Shown here one piece after another: positions 20,426 to 30,477 of a stretch of 64,000 nucleotides of DNA (the stretch's first letter is position 1; each line of letters starts with the position of its first letter). Source of the DNA: Propionibacterium australiense (lineage in GTDB: Bacteria > Actinomycetota > Actinomycetes > Propionibacteriales > Propionibacteriaceae); the NCBI RefSeq assembly GCF_003666605.1, contig NZ_RCIV01000002.1:62001-126000 (forward strand), given 5' to 3'. The translations under genes were made by a program, and so were the position numbers. Under the pieces are notes generated by a model that made no database searches, was not told the origin of the DNA, and saw only the letters and a program-made list of their open reading frames with translations.

Positions 20426-21549
20426 ACGAGAACGTGAACATCCCCGGCCCCTCGCTCACGCTCGACGAACTGCCACTGCGTCCCGAGCTCGTCGGCTCAC
20501 AGCCCTACGGCGCCCCGCAGCTCGACGCGCCGGTGCGGCTCAACACCAACGAGAACCCGTACCCGCCCAGCGCGAAGGTGCGGGCACAGATGGCCCGCCA
20601 GATCGAGCGGATCGCCGACTCGATCAACCGCTACCCAGATCGTGAGGCCCTGGCGCTGCGCGCCGACCTGGCCGCCTACCTCGGTTTCGGGCTCACCAGC
20701 TCGAACATCTGGGTGGCGAACGGCTCCAACGAGGTCATGACGCACATCCTGCAGGCCTTCGGCGGCCCGGGGCGCACGGTGCTGAGCTTCACGCCCACCT
20801 ACTCGATGTACCCCGAGTACGCGCGCAACACCCATACGAGATACGTCGCCGTGCCCCGCAGGGACGACCACACGCTCGACGCCGATCTGGTGGTCTCGGC
20901 CGTCGCCGAGCACCGGCCCGACGTGCTGCTCATCACGACGCCCAACAACCCCACCGGAACCCTCACCCCGGTCAAGGTGATCGAGGAGATCTGCGAACGG
21001 GTCGACTGCATCGTCGTGGTGGACGAGGCATACCAGGAGTTCACCGAGTTCCCCGCGGACTCCTCGCTGGCCCTGCTCGCCCGCTTCGGCCGCCTCATCG
21101 TCTCGCGCACCATGTCGAAGGCCTTCGCCCTGGCCGGCGGCCGCGTCGGCTACATCGCGGCGGCGCCGGCCGTCGTCGACGCCTGTCGCATCGTGCGCCT
21201 GCCCTACCACATGAGCGCGCAGACCCAGGCCATCGCCAGGGTCGCCCTCGCCCACAAGAACGAGATGCTCGCGCAGGTGGAGGCCCTGCGCGAGGAGTGC
21301 CAGCAGCTCCAGGAGTGGCTGCGCCGCGCCGGCCTCGAGGTCGTGCCGAGCCAGTCGAACTTCGTCCTGTTCGGGCGCTTCGCCGACCGCCACGAGGTCT
21401 GGCAGGAGATCCTCGACGCCGGCGTGCTCATCCGCGAGGTCGGGCCCGAGGGCTTCCTGCGCCTCAACGCCGGCACCCCCGACGAGATGAAGGCCTTCCG
21501 CGAGGCCATCAGCCCGATCATCGCCCGCCCGGGCGTCCTGATCCGCTGA
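20422..21549 (+). CDS. hisC: Histidinol-phosphate aminotransferase
   Basis: PLP aminotransferase (class I/II fold) converting imidazole acetol phosphate to histidinol phosphate. It has 375 residues. Seen: [11 protein letters not shown] at the N-terminus, the TTPNNPTG block, VVDEAYQEF, and the PLP lysine K233 in [17 protein letters not shown]. The N-terminal [11 protein letters not shown] fits the histidine enzyme better than the related aromatic aminotransferase. It overlaps hisD by 4 bases and is followed after 44 bases by hisB. Confidence 0.95.
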   Translation: MNENVNIPGPSLTLDELPLRPELVGSQPYGAPQLDAPVRLNTNENPYPPSAKVRAQMARQIERIADSINRYPDREALALRADLAAYLGFGLTSSNIWVANGSNEVMTHILQAFGGPGRTVLSFTPTYSMYPEYARNTHTRYVAVPRRDDHTLDADLVVSAVAEHRPDVLLITTPNNPTGTLTPVKVIEEICERVDCIVVVDEAYQEFTEFPADSSLALLARFGRLIVSRTMSKAFALAGGRVGYIAAAPAVVDACRIVRLPYHMSAQTQAIARVALAHKNEMLAQVEALREECQQLQEWLRRAGLEVVPSQSNFVLFGRFADRHEVWQEILDAGVLIREVGPEGFLRLNAGTPDEMKAFREAISPIIARPGVLIR

Positions 21550-21593
21550 GAGTCTCCAGAACACCGCAGCACGCAGCCTCCGAAAGGACGATC

Positions 21594-22202
21594 ATGAGCC
21601 GCACGGCACGCATTCATCGGGTCACGAGCGAGTCCGACGTGCAGGTCAGCCTCGATCTGGACGGCACCGGCACCTCGAACATCAGCACCGGGGTGGGCTT
21701 CTACGACCACATGCTCACCGCGCTGAGCAGGCACTCGCTCATCGACCTCGACGTCACCACGACGGGCGACACCTGGATCGACGGCCACCACAGCGTCGAG
21801 GACACCGCCATCGCCATCGGCCAGGGACTCCGCGAGGCGCTCGGCGACAAGTCGGGTATCCGCCGTTTCGGCGACGCCCTCGTCCCCCTCGACGAGGCGC
21901 TGGCCCAGGCCGTCATCGACGTCGCGGGCCGCCCCTACGCCGTGTGCAGCGGAGAACCCGAGTCCCAGGTCACCGCACGCATCGGCGGCTCCGGGGTGCT
22001 GTACGCCGGTTCGATGACCTACCACGTCATGGAGACGCTGGCCTTCAACGCCGGCATCTGCCTGCACCTGCGGCTGCTGGCCGGTCGTGAGCCGCACCAC
22101 ATCGTCGAGGCCCAGTTCAAGGCCGTCGCCCGCGCCCTGCGCGCCGCCGTCGAACCCGACCCCCGGGTCCGGGGGATCCCGAGCACGAAGGGCGCGCTGT
22201 GA
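21594..22202 (+). CDS. hisB: Imidazoleglycerol-phosphate dehydratase
   Basis: Manganese-dependent dehydratase of histidine synthesis, 202 residues and monofunctional: there is no fused histidinol phosphatase domain. The metal motifs are intact: [28 protein letters not shown] and a C-terminal repeat with [15 protein letters not shown] and [10 protein letters not shown]. The ATG at 21594 follows an AAAGGA ribosome site. Its stop overlaps the hisH GTG by 4 bases. Confidence 0.96.
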   Translation: MSRTARIHRVTSESDVQVSLDLDGTGTSNISTGVGFYDHMLTALSRHSLIDLDVTTTGDTWIDGHHSVEDTAIAIGQGLREALGDKSGIRRFGDALVPLDEALAQAVIDVAGRPYAVCSGEPESQVTARIGGSGVLYAGSMTYHVMETLAFNAGICLHLRLLAGREPHHIVEAQFKAVARALRAAVEPDPRVRGIPSTKGAL

Positions 22203-22828
22203 GCGGCGCCGGTCCGCTCATCGGCGTCCTCGACTACGGCTCCGGAAACCTGCACTCGGTCTGCAGGGCCCTCGACGCCGCCGGGGCCCGGATCCGCCTG
22301 TCATCGTCCCCGGACGCCTTCGCCCACTGCCGGGGGCTCGTCGTGCCGGGCGTCGGCGCCTTCGCGGCCTGCATGGCCCAGCTCAGGGCCGGCGGGGGAG
22401 TCGATCTCATCCGCTCCTGGGCGGCCGGGACCAGACCGCTCCTGGGGGTCTGCGTCGGGCACCAGGTGCTGTTCTCCTCCGGGGACGAGCACGGCACGGT
22501 CAGTGCGGGCATCGGCGTCTTCGACGGCACCGTCACCGCGCTGACGAGCACCCGGGTGCCCCACATGGGGTGGAACCTCGTCGAGCAGGCCCCCGGCAGC
22601 CGGCTCTTCGCCCACCTGGAGGGGCGGCGGTTCTACTTCGTGCACTCCTACGGCGTGCACACCGCCCCGGCCGATGCGCTCGTCAGCTGGGTCGAGCACG
22701 AGGGCGATCGCTGCGTCGCCGCCGTCGAGCGCGGCCCCGTCTGCTCCACCCAGTTCCATCCGGAGAAGTCCGGGCGGGCGGGGGCCCGTCTGCTGCGCAA
22801 CTGGCTGGACCTGGTCGAGCAGGCCTGA
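22199..22828 (+). CDS. hisH: Imidazole glycerol phosphate synthase, glutaminase subunit
   Basis: Glutamine amidotransferase that feeds ammonia to HisF. The protein is 209 residues. Seen: [14 protein letters not shown], the oxyanion strand [12 protein letters not shown], nucleophile C85 in [12 protein letters not shown], and the His-Glu pair in FHPEKSG near residue 187. The nucleophile elbow reads GVCVGHQ rather than the usual GICLGMQ, but keeps the catalytic Cys. HisF, its obligate partner, is not encoded in this window. The next gene is priA, 67 bases on. Confidence 0.95.
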   Translation: MSGAGPLIGVLDYGSGNLHSVCRALDAAGARIRLSSSPDAFAHCRGLVVPGVGAFAACMAQLRAGGGVDLIRSWAAGTRPLLGVCVGHQVLFSSGDEHGTVSAGIGVFDGTVTALTSTRVPHMGWNLVEQAPGSRLFAHLEGRRFYFVHSYGVHTAPADALVSWVEHEGDRCVAAVERGPVCSTQFHPEKSGRAGARLLRNWLDLVEQA

Positions 22829-22883
22829 TGGACTGAGACGCTCCGGGCAGTGTCGAGGACCCGGGCCGATCCGGTCGGTGGGC

Positions 22884-22889
22884 TAGGGT
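22884..22889 (+). promoter_or_regulatory. Candidate -10 element of a leaderless priA transcript
   Basis: TAGGGT ends 6 bases before the priA GTG in the 67-base gap after hisH. If real, priA has its own leaderless transcript, which would let it be made apart from the other his genes, as its dual role in tryptophan synthesis would require. Confidence 0.45.
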
Positions 22890-22895
22890 TTTCCC

Positions 22896-23633
22896 GTGAG
22901 CATTGAACACAGCGAGACCCTTCAGCTCCTTCCCGCCGTCGATGTCCAGGACGGGAAGGCGGTTCAGCTGGTCCAGGGAGTGGCCGGTTCGGAGAAGGTC
23001 TTCGGTGATCCGTTCGAGGCCGCCAAGCGCTGGGTGGAGGCGGGGACCAGCTGGCTCCACCTGGTCGACCTTGACGCGGCCTTCGGACGCGGTTCGAACG
23101 CCGATCTTCTCGCCGGGCTCATCAGCGAACTCGACGTCGACGTCGAGTTGTCCGGCGGTATCCGCGACGACGCAAGCCTCGAGCGGGCCCTGTCCACGGG
23201 CTGCCGTCGGGTCAACATCGGGACCGCTGCGCTGGAGAACCCCCGCTGGTGCGCAGAGGTCATCGCGAGTCATGCGGATCGCATCGCCATCGGCCTCGAC
23301 GTACGCGGCACCAGGCTCGCGGCCCGTGGCTGGGTGACCGAGGGCGGCGAACTGCTCGACACCCTCGAGGTCATGAACGCGGCAGGATGCGCCCGTTACG
23401 TCGTCACCGACGTCACCTCCGACGGCATGCTGTCGGGTCCGAACCTGGAGTTGCTGGCCACCGTCTGCGCCCACACCGACGCGCCGGTGGTCGCCTCCGG
23501 CGGCATCACCTCGCTCGAGGACATCCAGGCCATCCGGGCCATGGTCGACCAGGGCGTCGAGGGTGCCATCATCGGCACCGCCCTGTACGTCGGCAGGTTC
23601 ACGCTGCCCGAGGCCCTGGCGGTGGCGCGGTGA
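22896..23633 (+). CDS. priA: Bifunctional HisA/TrpF isomerase, PriA type
   Basis: A 245-residue beta/alpha-barrel isomerase. In actinobacteria the HisA homologue PriA catalyses both the ProFAR isomerase step of histidine synthesis and the phosphoribosyl-anthranilate isomerase (TrpF) step of tryptophan synthesis. Seen: [18 protein letters not shown] at the N-terminus with catalytic D16, [26 protein letters not shown] with the second acid, and [11 protein letters not shown]. The PriA call rests on this actinobacterial sequence pattern and on the lack of trpF with trpECBA here. The stop overlaps the next GTG. Confidence 0.92.
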   Translation: MSIEHSETLQLLPAVDVQDGKAVQLVQGVAGSEKVFGDPFEAAKRWVEAGTSWLHLVDLDAAFGRGSNADLLAGLISELDVDVELSGGIRDDASLERALSTGCRRVNIGTAALENPRWCAEVIASHADRIAIGLDVRGTRLAARGWVTEGGELLDTLEVMNAAGCARYVVTDVTSDGMLSGPNLELLATVCAHTDAPVVASGGITSLEDIQAIRAMVDQGVEGAIIGTALYVGRFTLPEALAVAR

Positions 23634-24679
23634 CTCCGGAGTGGGCCGAGACCTTCGTCGACGACCTCCTCGACTGGAGCTTCCTGAGCTTCGACGATCT
23701 TCCTGAGCTCGCCGAGCTGCGAGCCGCCATGGAGTACTACGACGACCCCCTGCAGACGATGAGCTACGACGATCTCGTGGCCGACTGGAACCGTCCCGGT
23801 GCCCATGCCAGCCACCACGCAGTGGTGGGGCGCGAGAAGAGCGGCCGGATCGTCGCCTACGGCTGGAACCACCCGGACCTCAGTGACCGCTCGCTGCCCA
23901 GGGTCTGGTTCGATGTCGGCGTTCACCCCGCGTGGCGGCACCAGGGCATCCGGCACAATCTCTCGTTGTGGCTCATCGCCCGTGCCGAGCAGTGGTACCT
24001 GCACATCCACGACGAGCAGACCGGTCCGCTGTGGGTCGGTTCGCTGGTCGACAAGAAACGCATCGGCCTGACCGATTCGATCGTCAGTGCGGGCCTGGCG
24101 CCGGAGCGCTGGCAGTTCGACATGCACCGCGACCTGGTCGGCACCGAGCTGCCCGAACTGGTCGTCCCGCCCGAGGTCACGATCGTGCCCTTCGAGGAGA
24201 AGTACTCCGAGCAGGCCCGCGCCGCCCACAACGAGGCCTTCGCCTCGCGCCCCGGGGCCCGGGAGACCAGCCGCGAGGACTGGGAGCGTTCCCTGAACTC
24301 GGAGGGGGCACGTGCCAGGCTGTCCTGGCTGGCCATCGTCAACAGGCCCGAGCCCAGCCACACCGACGCGCCGCACGGGAGGGTCGTCGGCTACGCCATC
24401 AACCGTGCCTACGAGGACGAGGTCGCCGAGGGCTGGACCGAACGCATCGGCGTGTGCCCCGAGTGCCACGGCAAGGGCATCGGCCGTGCCCTCATGATCA
24501 CCTCGATGAGGGGTTTCGTCGAGGCCGGGCTCGAGAGCGCCGGCATCGGTGTCGACACGGTCGTGCCACAGGTCGCGGAGGACTACTTCACCTCGATGGG
24601 ATTCGTCGCCACCGAGCGGCTCATCGTCTACGGGCGTACCAGCAGCCACGAGGAACTCCTGGCCAAGCGCGCCGGGTGA
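23630..24679 (+). CDS. Tandem GNAT acetyltransferase, MshD-like
   Basis: A 349-residue protein with two GNAT domains. The N-terminal half (residues 1-165) is a divergent copy with [19 protein letters not shown] and a weak acetyl-CoA site ([14 protein letters not shown]). The C-terminal half has a complete site: [17 protein letters not shown] near residue 275, then [18 protein letters not shown]. Two-domain GNATs of this shape include mycothiol synthase MshD, but many actinobacterial paralogues have other roles, so mycothiol synthesis is only a possibility. The GTG overlaps the priA stop, and a terminator follows, so it ends the his operon. Confidence 0.75.
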   Translation: MTPEWAETFVDDLLDWSFLSFDDLPELAELRAAMEYYDDPLQTMSYDDLVADWNRPGAHASHHAVVGREKSGRIVAYGWNHPDLSDRSLPRVWFDVGVHPAWRHQGIRHNLSLWLIARAEQWYLHIHDEQTGPLWVGSLVDKKRIGLTDSIVSAGLAPERWQFDMHRDLVGTELPELVVPPEVTIVPFEEKYSEQARAAHNEAFASRPGARETSREDWERSLNSEGARARLSWLAIVNRPEPSHTDAPHGRVVGYAINRAYEDEVAEGWTERIGVCPECHGKGIGRALMITSMRGFVEAGLESAGIGVDTVVPQVAEDYFTSMGFVATERLIVYGRTSSHEELLAKRAG

Positions 24680-24691
24680 CGGCCGATGCGG

Positions 24692-24720
24692 GCCCGGCCT
24701 GGTGGGCATTCGGGCCGGGC
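24692..24720 (+). terminator. Terminator at the end of the his operon
   Basis: GCCCGGCC and GGCCGGGC pair across a 13-base loop, 13 bases past the GNAT stop. A new promoter candidate follows at 24737. Confidence 0.5.
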
Positions 24721-24736
24721 ACTTCGCTGCGGTGAG

Positions 24737-24742
24737 TAGAAT
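24737..24742 (+). promoter_or_regulatory. Candidate -10 element for yebC
   Basis: TAGAAT, close to the TATAAT consensus, lies 76 bases before the yebC ATG. The ATG has its own AAGAGGGG ribosome site, so the transcript has a normal leader. Confidence 0.45.
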
Positions 24743-24818
24743 CGACGAGGTTGCGGCGCCGTCTGAGCGCGCCCATTGCCGAGCACGAGGAACGAACGAG
24801 TCAAGAGGGGATCTGCGT

Positions 24819-25616
<798 letters not shown>

Positions 25617-25669
25617 GCTTCCCGGAGTGTTCCCGCCCGCTTCCGGCGCACGTCCGGGATACACTCGGT

Positions 25670-25675
25670 TCTCGA
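25670..25675 (+). promoter_or_regulatory. Candidate -10 element for ruvC
   Basis: TACACT lies about 90 bases before the ruvC start, in the gap after yebC. No -35 is evident. Confidence 0.3.
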
Positions 25676-25766
25676 ACTGATGTTCGGATTCTGTCGCGGG
25701 ATGCCCGTCGTCCCGCGCGGTGAACCGGTGCCAGGGCAGGTGGGGCCCGGATACGGAGGAGCGCCA

Positions 25767-26294
25767 GTGCGCGTCATGGGAGTCGACCCGGGGCTGACCC
25801 GGTGCGGGGTCGCGGTCGTCGAAGGGCGTCCCGGCGCTCGCCCGTCGCTCGTCGCGGTCGGTGTGGTACGCACCAGCCCCGACATGCCGCACGAGTTCCG
25901 CCTGCTGCGGCTGGAGGAGGGCCTCACCGAGTGGTACGAGGAGTACCGTCCCGAGGCCCTGGCGATCGAACGGGTCTTCGCCCAGCACAATCTGCACTCG
26001 GTCACCGGCATCTCCCAGGCGGCCGGGATCGCCATGCTCATCGGCGCCCGGCATGACACGCCCGTCGAACTGCACACCCCGAGTGAGGCCAAGGCCACCA
26101 TCACCGGCTCGGGGCGGGCCGACAAGAAGCAGGTCGCTGCCATGGTCGCCCGCATCCTCGGGCTCGCCGCCCCGCCCAGGCCCGCTGACGCGGCCGATGC
26201 CGTGGCGCTGGCCATCACGCACCTGTGGCGTGGCGGGGTCCAGGCCAAGTATGCCCAGGCCGCTGCCGCCGCGGCTCGTAGGAGGGTCTCGTGA
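25767..26294 (+). CDS. ruvC: Holliday junction resolvase RuvC
   Basis: Dimeric, magnesium-dependent endonuclease that cuts Holliday junctions. It has 175 residues from the GTG at 25767, which is set by a CGGAGGAG ribosome site; the open frame runs on upstream without family similarity. The catalytic acids are D7 (MGVDPGLTRCG), E68 (ALAIERVF) and the pair in PADAADAVALAI near residues 140-143. It overlaps ruvA by 4 bases, in the order ruvC-ruvA-ruvB. Confidence 0.96.
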   Translation: MRVMGVDPGLTRCGVAVVEGRPGARPSLVAVGVVRTSPDMPHEFRLLRLEEGLTEWYEEYRPEALAIERVFAQHNLHSVTGISQAAGIAMLIGARHDTPVELHTPSEAKATITGSGRADKKQVAAMVARILGLAAPPRPADAADAVALAITHLWRGGVQAKYAQAAAAAARRRVS

Positions 26295-26896
26295 TAGCTC
26301 AGGTGCATGGGAGGGTCGCGGCCGTTGGCGCCACGTGGGTCGTCGTCGACGTGAACGGGCTCGGGCTGCGCATTGCCACGACGCCGGCCACCGTGTCCGG
26401 ACTGCACATCGGCGGTGAGGCCCTGCTGCACACCGTCATGATCGTCCGCGAGGACGACATGAGCCTGTACGGTTTCGCCGAACGCGACGAGCGGGACTGC
26501 TTCGCCATGTGCCTGTCGGCCTCCGGCGTCGGACCGAAGCTGGCGCTGGCCATCGTCAGTGTGCTGAGCCCGGCGCAGCTTGCCGCGGCCGTGCAGGCCG
26601 ATGACGTTGGCCAGCTCACGCAGGTGCCGGGTATCGGCCCGAAGAGTGCCCGCAAGATCATCCTCGAGCTGAAGGACAAGGTGTCCGCGCTCGGTGTCGC
26701 GGATCTGCCGTCCTGCCCGCCTCCCGACACGGCGCCGTGGCGTGAGCAGGTCCGCGAGGGCCTGGAATCGCTCGGCTGGTCCGGCCGGGACGCCGAGGCC
26801 GCTGCCGACTCGGTCGCCGAACTCGCCGAGTCCGAGCCGGCGCCGACGGTCTCGGTCCTCATGAAGGCCGCCCTCGCGTCGTTGGCCCGCGCATGA
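26291..26896 (+). CDS. ruvA: Holliday junction branch-migration protein RuvA
   Basis: Junction-binding subunit that loads RuvB. It has 201 residues: an N-terminal OB-fold (VHGRVAAVGATWVVVDVNG), two helix-hairpin-helix motifs (ASGVGPKLALAIV, and QVPGIGPKSARKIILELKDK at about residues 114-133), a Pro-rich linker and a C-terminal three-helix domain that contacts RuvB. The GTG overlaps ruvC. Its last codons and stop are the first copy of a 27-base tandem duplication. Confidence 0.96.
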   Translation: MIAQVHGRVAAVGATWVVVDVNGLGLRIATTPATVSGLHIGGEALLHTVMIVREDDMSLYGFAERDERDCFAMCLSASGVGPKLALAIVSVLSPAQLAAAVQADDVGQLTQVPGIGPKSARKIILELKDKVSALGVADLPSCPPPDTAPWREQVREGLESLGWSGRDAEAAADSVAELAESEPAPTVSVLMKAALASLARA

Positions 26897-26941
26897 GCGC
26901 GGTTCGGGCGGGTGCGCGCATGAGCGCGGTTCGGGCGGGTG
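26888..26941 (+). repeat. Perfect 27-base tandem duplication over the ruvA stop codon
   Basis: Positions 26888-26914 and 26915-26941 are identical, each containing CGCGCATGAGCGCGGTT. The first copy supplies the final Arg-Ala codons and the TGA of ruvA; the second lies in the ruvA-ruvB gap. Perfect identity suggests a recent event. The protein is unchanged because the first copy keeps the stop. Confidence 0.95.
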
Positions 26942-27014
26942 CCGGACCGGTCGGCGGGCGCCCGGGGGTGTCCGCGTTCGGTCTCCGCGCTCCTGGCTCT
27001 AGGCTGGCCTGATC

Positions 27015-28037
27015 ATGGAGTACTCACCGGTCAGTCCGCAGGCCGAGCCTGCCGAGCGTGCCGCCGAGGCCGCGCTGCGTCCGTCCACCCTGGCGGAGTT
27101 CGAGGGGCAGCCGCGGGTCCGCGAGCAGCTCGGGCTCGTCCTGGCCGCCGCCAGGCACCGCGGTGCCGTGCCCGACCACGTCCTGCTCTCCGGCCCTCCC
27201 GGTCTGGGCAAGACGACGCTCGCCATGATCATCGCCGCCGAGATGGGGGTGCCGCTGCACATCACCTCAGGTCCCGCCATCCAGCACGCCGGTGACCTGG
27301 CGGCGATCCTGTCCGGTCTCGTCGAGGGCGAGGTGCTCTTCCTGGACGAGATCCACCGGATGTCCCGCCCGGCCGAGGAAATGCTCTACCTGGCCATGGA
27401 GGACTTCCGGGTCGACGTCGTCGTCGGCAAGGGCCCCGGTGCCACGGCCATCCCCATCGACATCCCCCCGTTCACGCTCGTCGGCGCGACGACCCGGGCC
27501 GGGCTGCTCCCCGGCCCGTTGCGCGACCGCTTCGGTTTCACCGCCCAGCTCGACTTCTACGAGACCGAGGACCTGGCCCGGATCGCGCTGCGCTCGGCGG
27601 ACAAGCTCGGGTTCGGGCTGGACGACGACTCGGCCCAGGTGATCGCCTCCCGCTCCCGCGGCACGCCGCGCATCGCCAACCGTCTGCTGCGCCGCGTGCG
27701 CGACTACGCCCAGGTCAACAACGGGGGTGCGGTGACCGCGGAGCTCGCCAGGGCCGCACTGGAGCTCTACGAGGTGGACGAGCTGGGGCTTGATCGTCTC
27801 GACAGGGGGGTGCTCGAGTCGATCTGCCTCAAGTTCGGCGGCGGCCCGGTCGGGCTGTCGACCCTGGCGATCAGCGTCGGCGAGGAGACCGAGACGGTCG
27901 AGGAGGTTGCCGAACCGTTCCTCGTGCGCAAGGGTTTCATCATGAGGACTCCGCGGGGGCGGGTCGCCACCGCAGCCGGCTGGGCCCATCTCGGACTGGC
28001 CCCTCCGCAGGGCGCCGGGGATGATCTGTTCGCCTGA
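27015..28037 (+). CDS. ruvB: Holliday junction branch-migration helicase RuvB
   Basis: Hexameric AAA+ motor that drives branch migration with RuvA. The protein is 340 residues. Seen: Walker A in GPPGLGKTT (residues 60-68), Walker B in [10 protein letters not shown], sensor 1 in [10 protein letters not shown], the RuvA-contact hairpin region, the arginine finger in PLRDRFG, and a C-terminal winged helix ending in [19 protein letters not shown] hexamer (27000-27005) lies 9 bases before the ATG, so a separate near-leaderless transcript is possible. Confidence 0.97.
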   Translation: MEYSPVSPQAEPAERAAEAALRPSTLAEFEGQPRVREQLGLVLAAARHRGAVPDHVLLSGPPGLGKTTLAMIIAAEMGVPLHITSGPAIQHAGDLAAILSGLVEGEVLFLDEIHRMSRPAEEMLYLAMEDFRVDVVVGKGPGATAIPIDIPPFTLVGATTRAGLLPGPLRDRFGFTAQLDFYETEDLARIALRSADKLGFGLDDDSAQVIASRSRGTPRIANRLLRRVRDYAQVNNGGAVTAELARAALELYEVDELGLDRLDRGVLESICLKFGGGPVGLSTLAISVGEETETVEEVAEPFLVRKGFIMRTPRGRVATAAGWAHLGLAPPQGAGDDLFA

Positions 28038-28111
28038 ACCCCAGTTCAGTTGTCCGGCGTGAAGTCGGTCCCGCCAGTCGTGCCTCGTCCCGCGATGCTG
28101 GACCAAGCCGG

Positions 28112-28117
28112 TAAACT
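28112..28117 (+). promoter_or_regulatory. Candidate -10 element for yajC-secDF
   Basis: TAAACT lies 47 bases before the yajC start in the 127-base gap after ruvB. It would open the yajC-secD-secF-apt operon. The -35 region is not recognisable. Confidence 0.35.
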
Positions 28118-28164
28118 CGCCACGGCGTGCCATGTCGGGCACGGCTCGAGAAGTGAGGATTGCA

Positions 28165-28686
28165 ATGAGTAGCTCCTATCTCATCATCATGATCGTGGTG
28201 ATGTTCGCCCTCATGTACTTCATGGTGATGCGTCCCCAACGCAAGCAGATGGAGAAGCAGCGCGAGATGCTCAACCAGATGAGCGAGGGCACCCGCGTCA
28301 TGCTCACCAGCGGCCTGTTCGGCACCGTGCGTGCCACCGGCGACAAACAGGCTGTCATCGAGCTGGCCCCCGGCGTCGACATCACGGTCCTCAAGCAGGC
28401 GATCAGCAGGATCGTCAAGCCCGAGGACGAGGAGTTCGAGTTCGCCGATGACATCGCCGAGGATCAGGCGGCCACGGCTGACGAGCCCGTCGTCGAGAAC
28501 GATGCCGAAGCAGCTGCCGACGTGGAACCGGTCTCTTCGGCCGGTGAACCCGCCGGTGAGGCCGAGAACTCCGGTGCGGAGCAGGATGGGCCCGGTGAGG
28601 CCGACGTGACCGAGGACACCGCTGACGAGGACGCGGTGGAAGAGGTTCCCGACGAAGCCGCCGTGGCCGGCGACGACAAGAACTGA
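28165..28686 (+). CDS. yajC: Preprotein translocase accessory subunit YajC
   Basis: Small membrane protein that associates with SecDF in the Sec translocon. One N-terminal membrane helix (YLIIMIVVMFALMYFMVM) is followed by the family motif RPQRKQMEKQREML and a small beta domain (GTRVMLTSGLFGTV). At 173 residues it is longer than the 110-residue E. coli protein, because the last 75 residues form a very acidic Glu/Asp/Ala tail, a common actinobacterial variation. The ATG at 28165 follows an AGTGAGGA ribosome site. It is first in the secD-secF-apt run. Confidence 0.93.
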   Translation: MSSSYLIIMIVVMFALMYFMVMRPQRKQMEKQREMLNQMSEGTRVMLTSGLFGTVRATGDKQAVIELAPGVDITVLKQAISRIVKPEDEEFEFADDIAEDQAATADEPVVENDAEAAADVEPVSSAGEPAGEAENSGAEQDGPGEADVTEDTADEDAVEEVPDEAAVAGDDKN

Positions 28687-28710
28687 CCTAGTCCCTGGAG
28701 AGCCTGATCA

Positions 28711-30477
28711 ATGGCCGCTCGAAGCACGACACATTTCTCCCCCTGGAAGCGGCTGGCAGCCTTCGGCCTGATCGTCGTCCTGCTGTACGCGATGATGGCG
28801 CTGACCGACTCGTGGACCCCCAGGCTCGGCCTGGACCTGCGCGGCGGCACCACCATCACGCTGACGGCGAGGAACAGCGCCGACGGTTCCACCCCCTCGC
28901 AGGACAACATGGAGACCGCCCGCACGATCATCCAGAACCGCGTCGACTCGCTCGGTGTCGGTGAGAGCTCGGTCACCCTCCAGGGCGACCGCCAGATCGA
29001 GGTCTCCGTTCCGAACGTGAGTGGCGACGAGCTCGTCGACCTCGTCGGTACGACGGCGAGGCTGGCGTTCCGCAACGTCTACTACATGGACTACAGCGCC
29101 GTCGCACAGCAGCCCGAGTCCGATGGTGAGGGCGGCGCGGACGGCGAGCAGCCCGACGACTCGGCGGAGACCGGTTCGGCCGAGGAGTCGGCGTCGGCCG
29201 ATCAGGCGAGCAGCGAGCCGGGCAGCGGGGAGAGCACGGCCGGGCGGGTCATGCCCGAGCTGCCGACCTCGCCCCCTCCGGCTCCGACCGATCGTCCCAC
29301 CAGCGCGGGCTCGGGCCCTGCCGACTTCGAGAGCCGGCTGAACTGGATGCCGAGCCAGCAGGACCTGACCGATTTCGCGGCGTGGGACTGCAACCAGGCG
29401 ACACCGGACGTCGAGGATCAGCCCCTCTTCGCCTGCAGCGAGGACGGCCAGTACAAGTACCTGCTCGGCCCGGTGCTCATCTCCGGCGAGAACGTCTCAG
29501 ACGCCACCGCCGGCGTCCCCCAGAACGAGGTCTCCTGGGTCGTCAACCTGGACTTCGACGAGACCGGCGCCGACCAGTTCGGCGAGGCCACAACCTACCT
29601 GGCCACCCAGCAGAGTCCGCGCAATCAGTTCGCCATCGTCCTCGACGGCCAGGTCATCTCGGCCCCGCAGGTCTCCGAGGCGATCGTCTCCGGCTCCGCG
29701 CAGATCAGCGGCGGCAACATCAACCAGGAGAGCGCCACGGCGCTGGCCAGCCAGCTCAAGTACGGCGCCCTGCCGATCGCCTTCGACGTCTCCAGCGTCG
29801 ACACCGTCTCGCCGACGCTCGGCGGTGACCAGTTGACCGCCGGGCTCATAGCCGGGGCCATCGGGCTGGGGCTCGTGCTCCTGTACAGCTTCCTGTACTA
29901 TCGCGGGCTCGGTGTCGTGGTGGCCGGCTCACTCGTTGCCGCGGCCGTCGTCACCTGGGCCACGCTGGTGCTGCTCGGCACGGCCGTCGGTTTCGCCATG
30001 AACCTTCCCGGCATCGCCGGCGCGATCGTGGCCATCGGCGTGACGGCCGACTCGTTCATCGTCTACTTCGAACGCATCCGCGACGAGATCCGCGACGGAT
30101 ACTCGCTGCGGCACTCGATCCAGAGTGGCTGGACGAAGGCCCGCGGCACCGTCGTCATGGCCGACGCCGTCCAGCTGCTGAGCGCTGCCGTGCTGTTCAT
30201 CCTGGCGATGGGCACGGTCAAGGGATTCGCCTTCACGCTCGGCGTGACGACCGGCATCGACCTGTTCATCGTCTTCTTCTTCACCCATCCGCTCGTCACG
30301 CTGCTCGGGAACACGAAATTCTTCGGCCAGGGCAGGCGCTTCAGCGGTTTCGAACCGGAGCACCTGGGGGTCAGCCGTGCCTCGCTCACCGGTCAGCGCA
30401 GGGCCCGCGGCGGCTCGGCGGCGACCAGGCCAGATGACACGAGCCGGCCCGCCGACGATCCGAAGGAGTCGCGATGA
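28711..30477 (+). CDS. secD: Protein-export membrane protein SecD
   Basis: Uses the proton gradient to pull secreted proteins across the membrane, together with SecF. It has 588 residues. The first helix is near residues 14-30; then comes the D1 motif LGLDLRGGTTITL, a large external P1 domain containing a low-complexity Ser/Glu/Pro insertion (about residues 135-205), then five C-terminal helices starting at LIAGAIGLGLVLLY, with GVTADSFIVYFERIRDE in the conserved D4 region. The insertion is disordered-looking and is typical of actinobacterial SecD. The stop overlaps secF. Confidence 0.95.
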   Translation: MAARSTTHFSPWKRLAAFGLIVVLLYAMMALTDSWTPRLGLDLRGGTTITLTARNSADGSTPSQDNMETARTIIQNRVDSLGVGESSVTLQGDRQIEVSVPNVSGDELVDLVGTTARLAFRNVYYMDYSAVAQQPESDGEGGADGEQPDDSAETGSAEESASADQASSEPGSGESTAGRVMPELPTSPPPAPTDRPTSAGSGPADFESRLNWMPSQQDLTDFAAWDCNQATPDVEDQPLFACSEDGQYKYLLGPVLISGENVSDATAGVPQNEVSWVVNLDFDETGADQFGEATTYLATQQSPRNQFAIVLDGQVISAPQVSEAIVSGSAQISGGNINQESATALASQLKYGALPIAFDVSSVDTVSPTLGGDQLTAGLIAGAIGLGLVLLYSFLYYRGLGVVVAGSLVAAAVVTWATLVLLGTAVGFAMNLPGIAGAIVAIGVTADSFIVYFERIRDEIRDGYSLRHSIQSGWTKARGTVVMADAVQLLSAAVLFILAMGTVKGFAFTLGVTTGIDLFIVFFFTHPLVTLLGNTKFFGQGRRFSGFEPEHLGVSRASLTGQRRARGGSAATRPDDTSRPADDPKESR

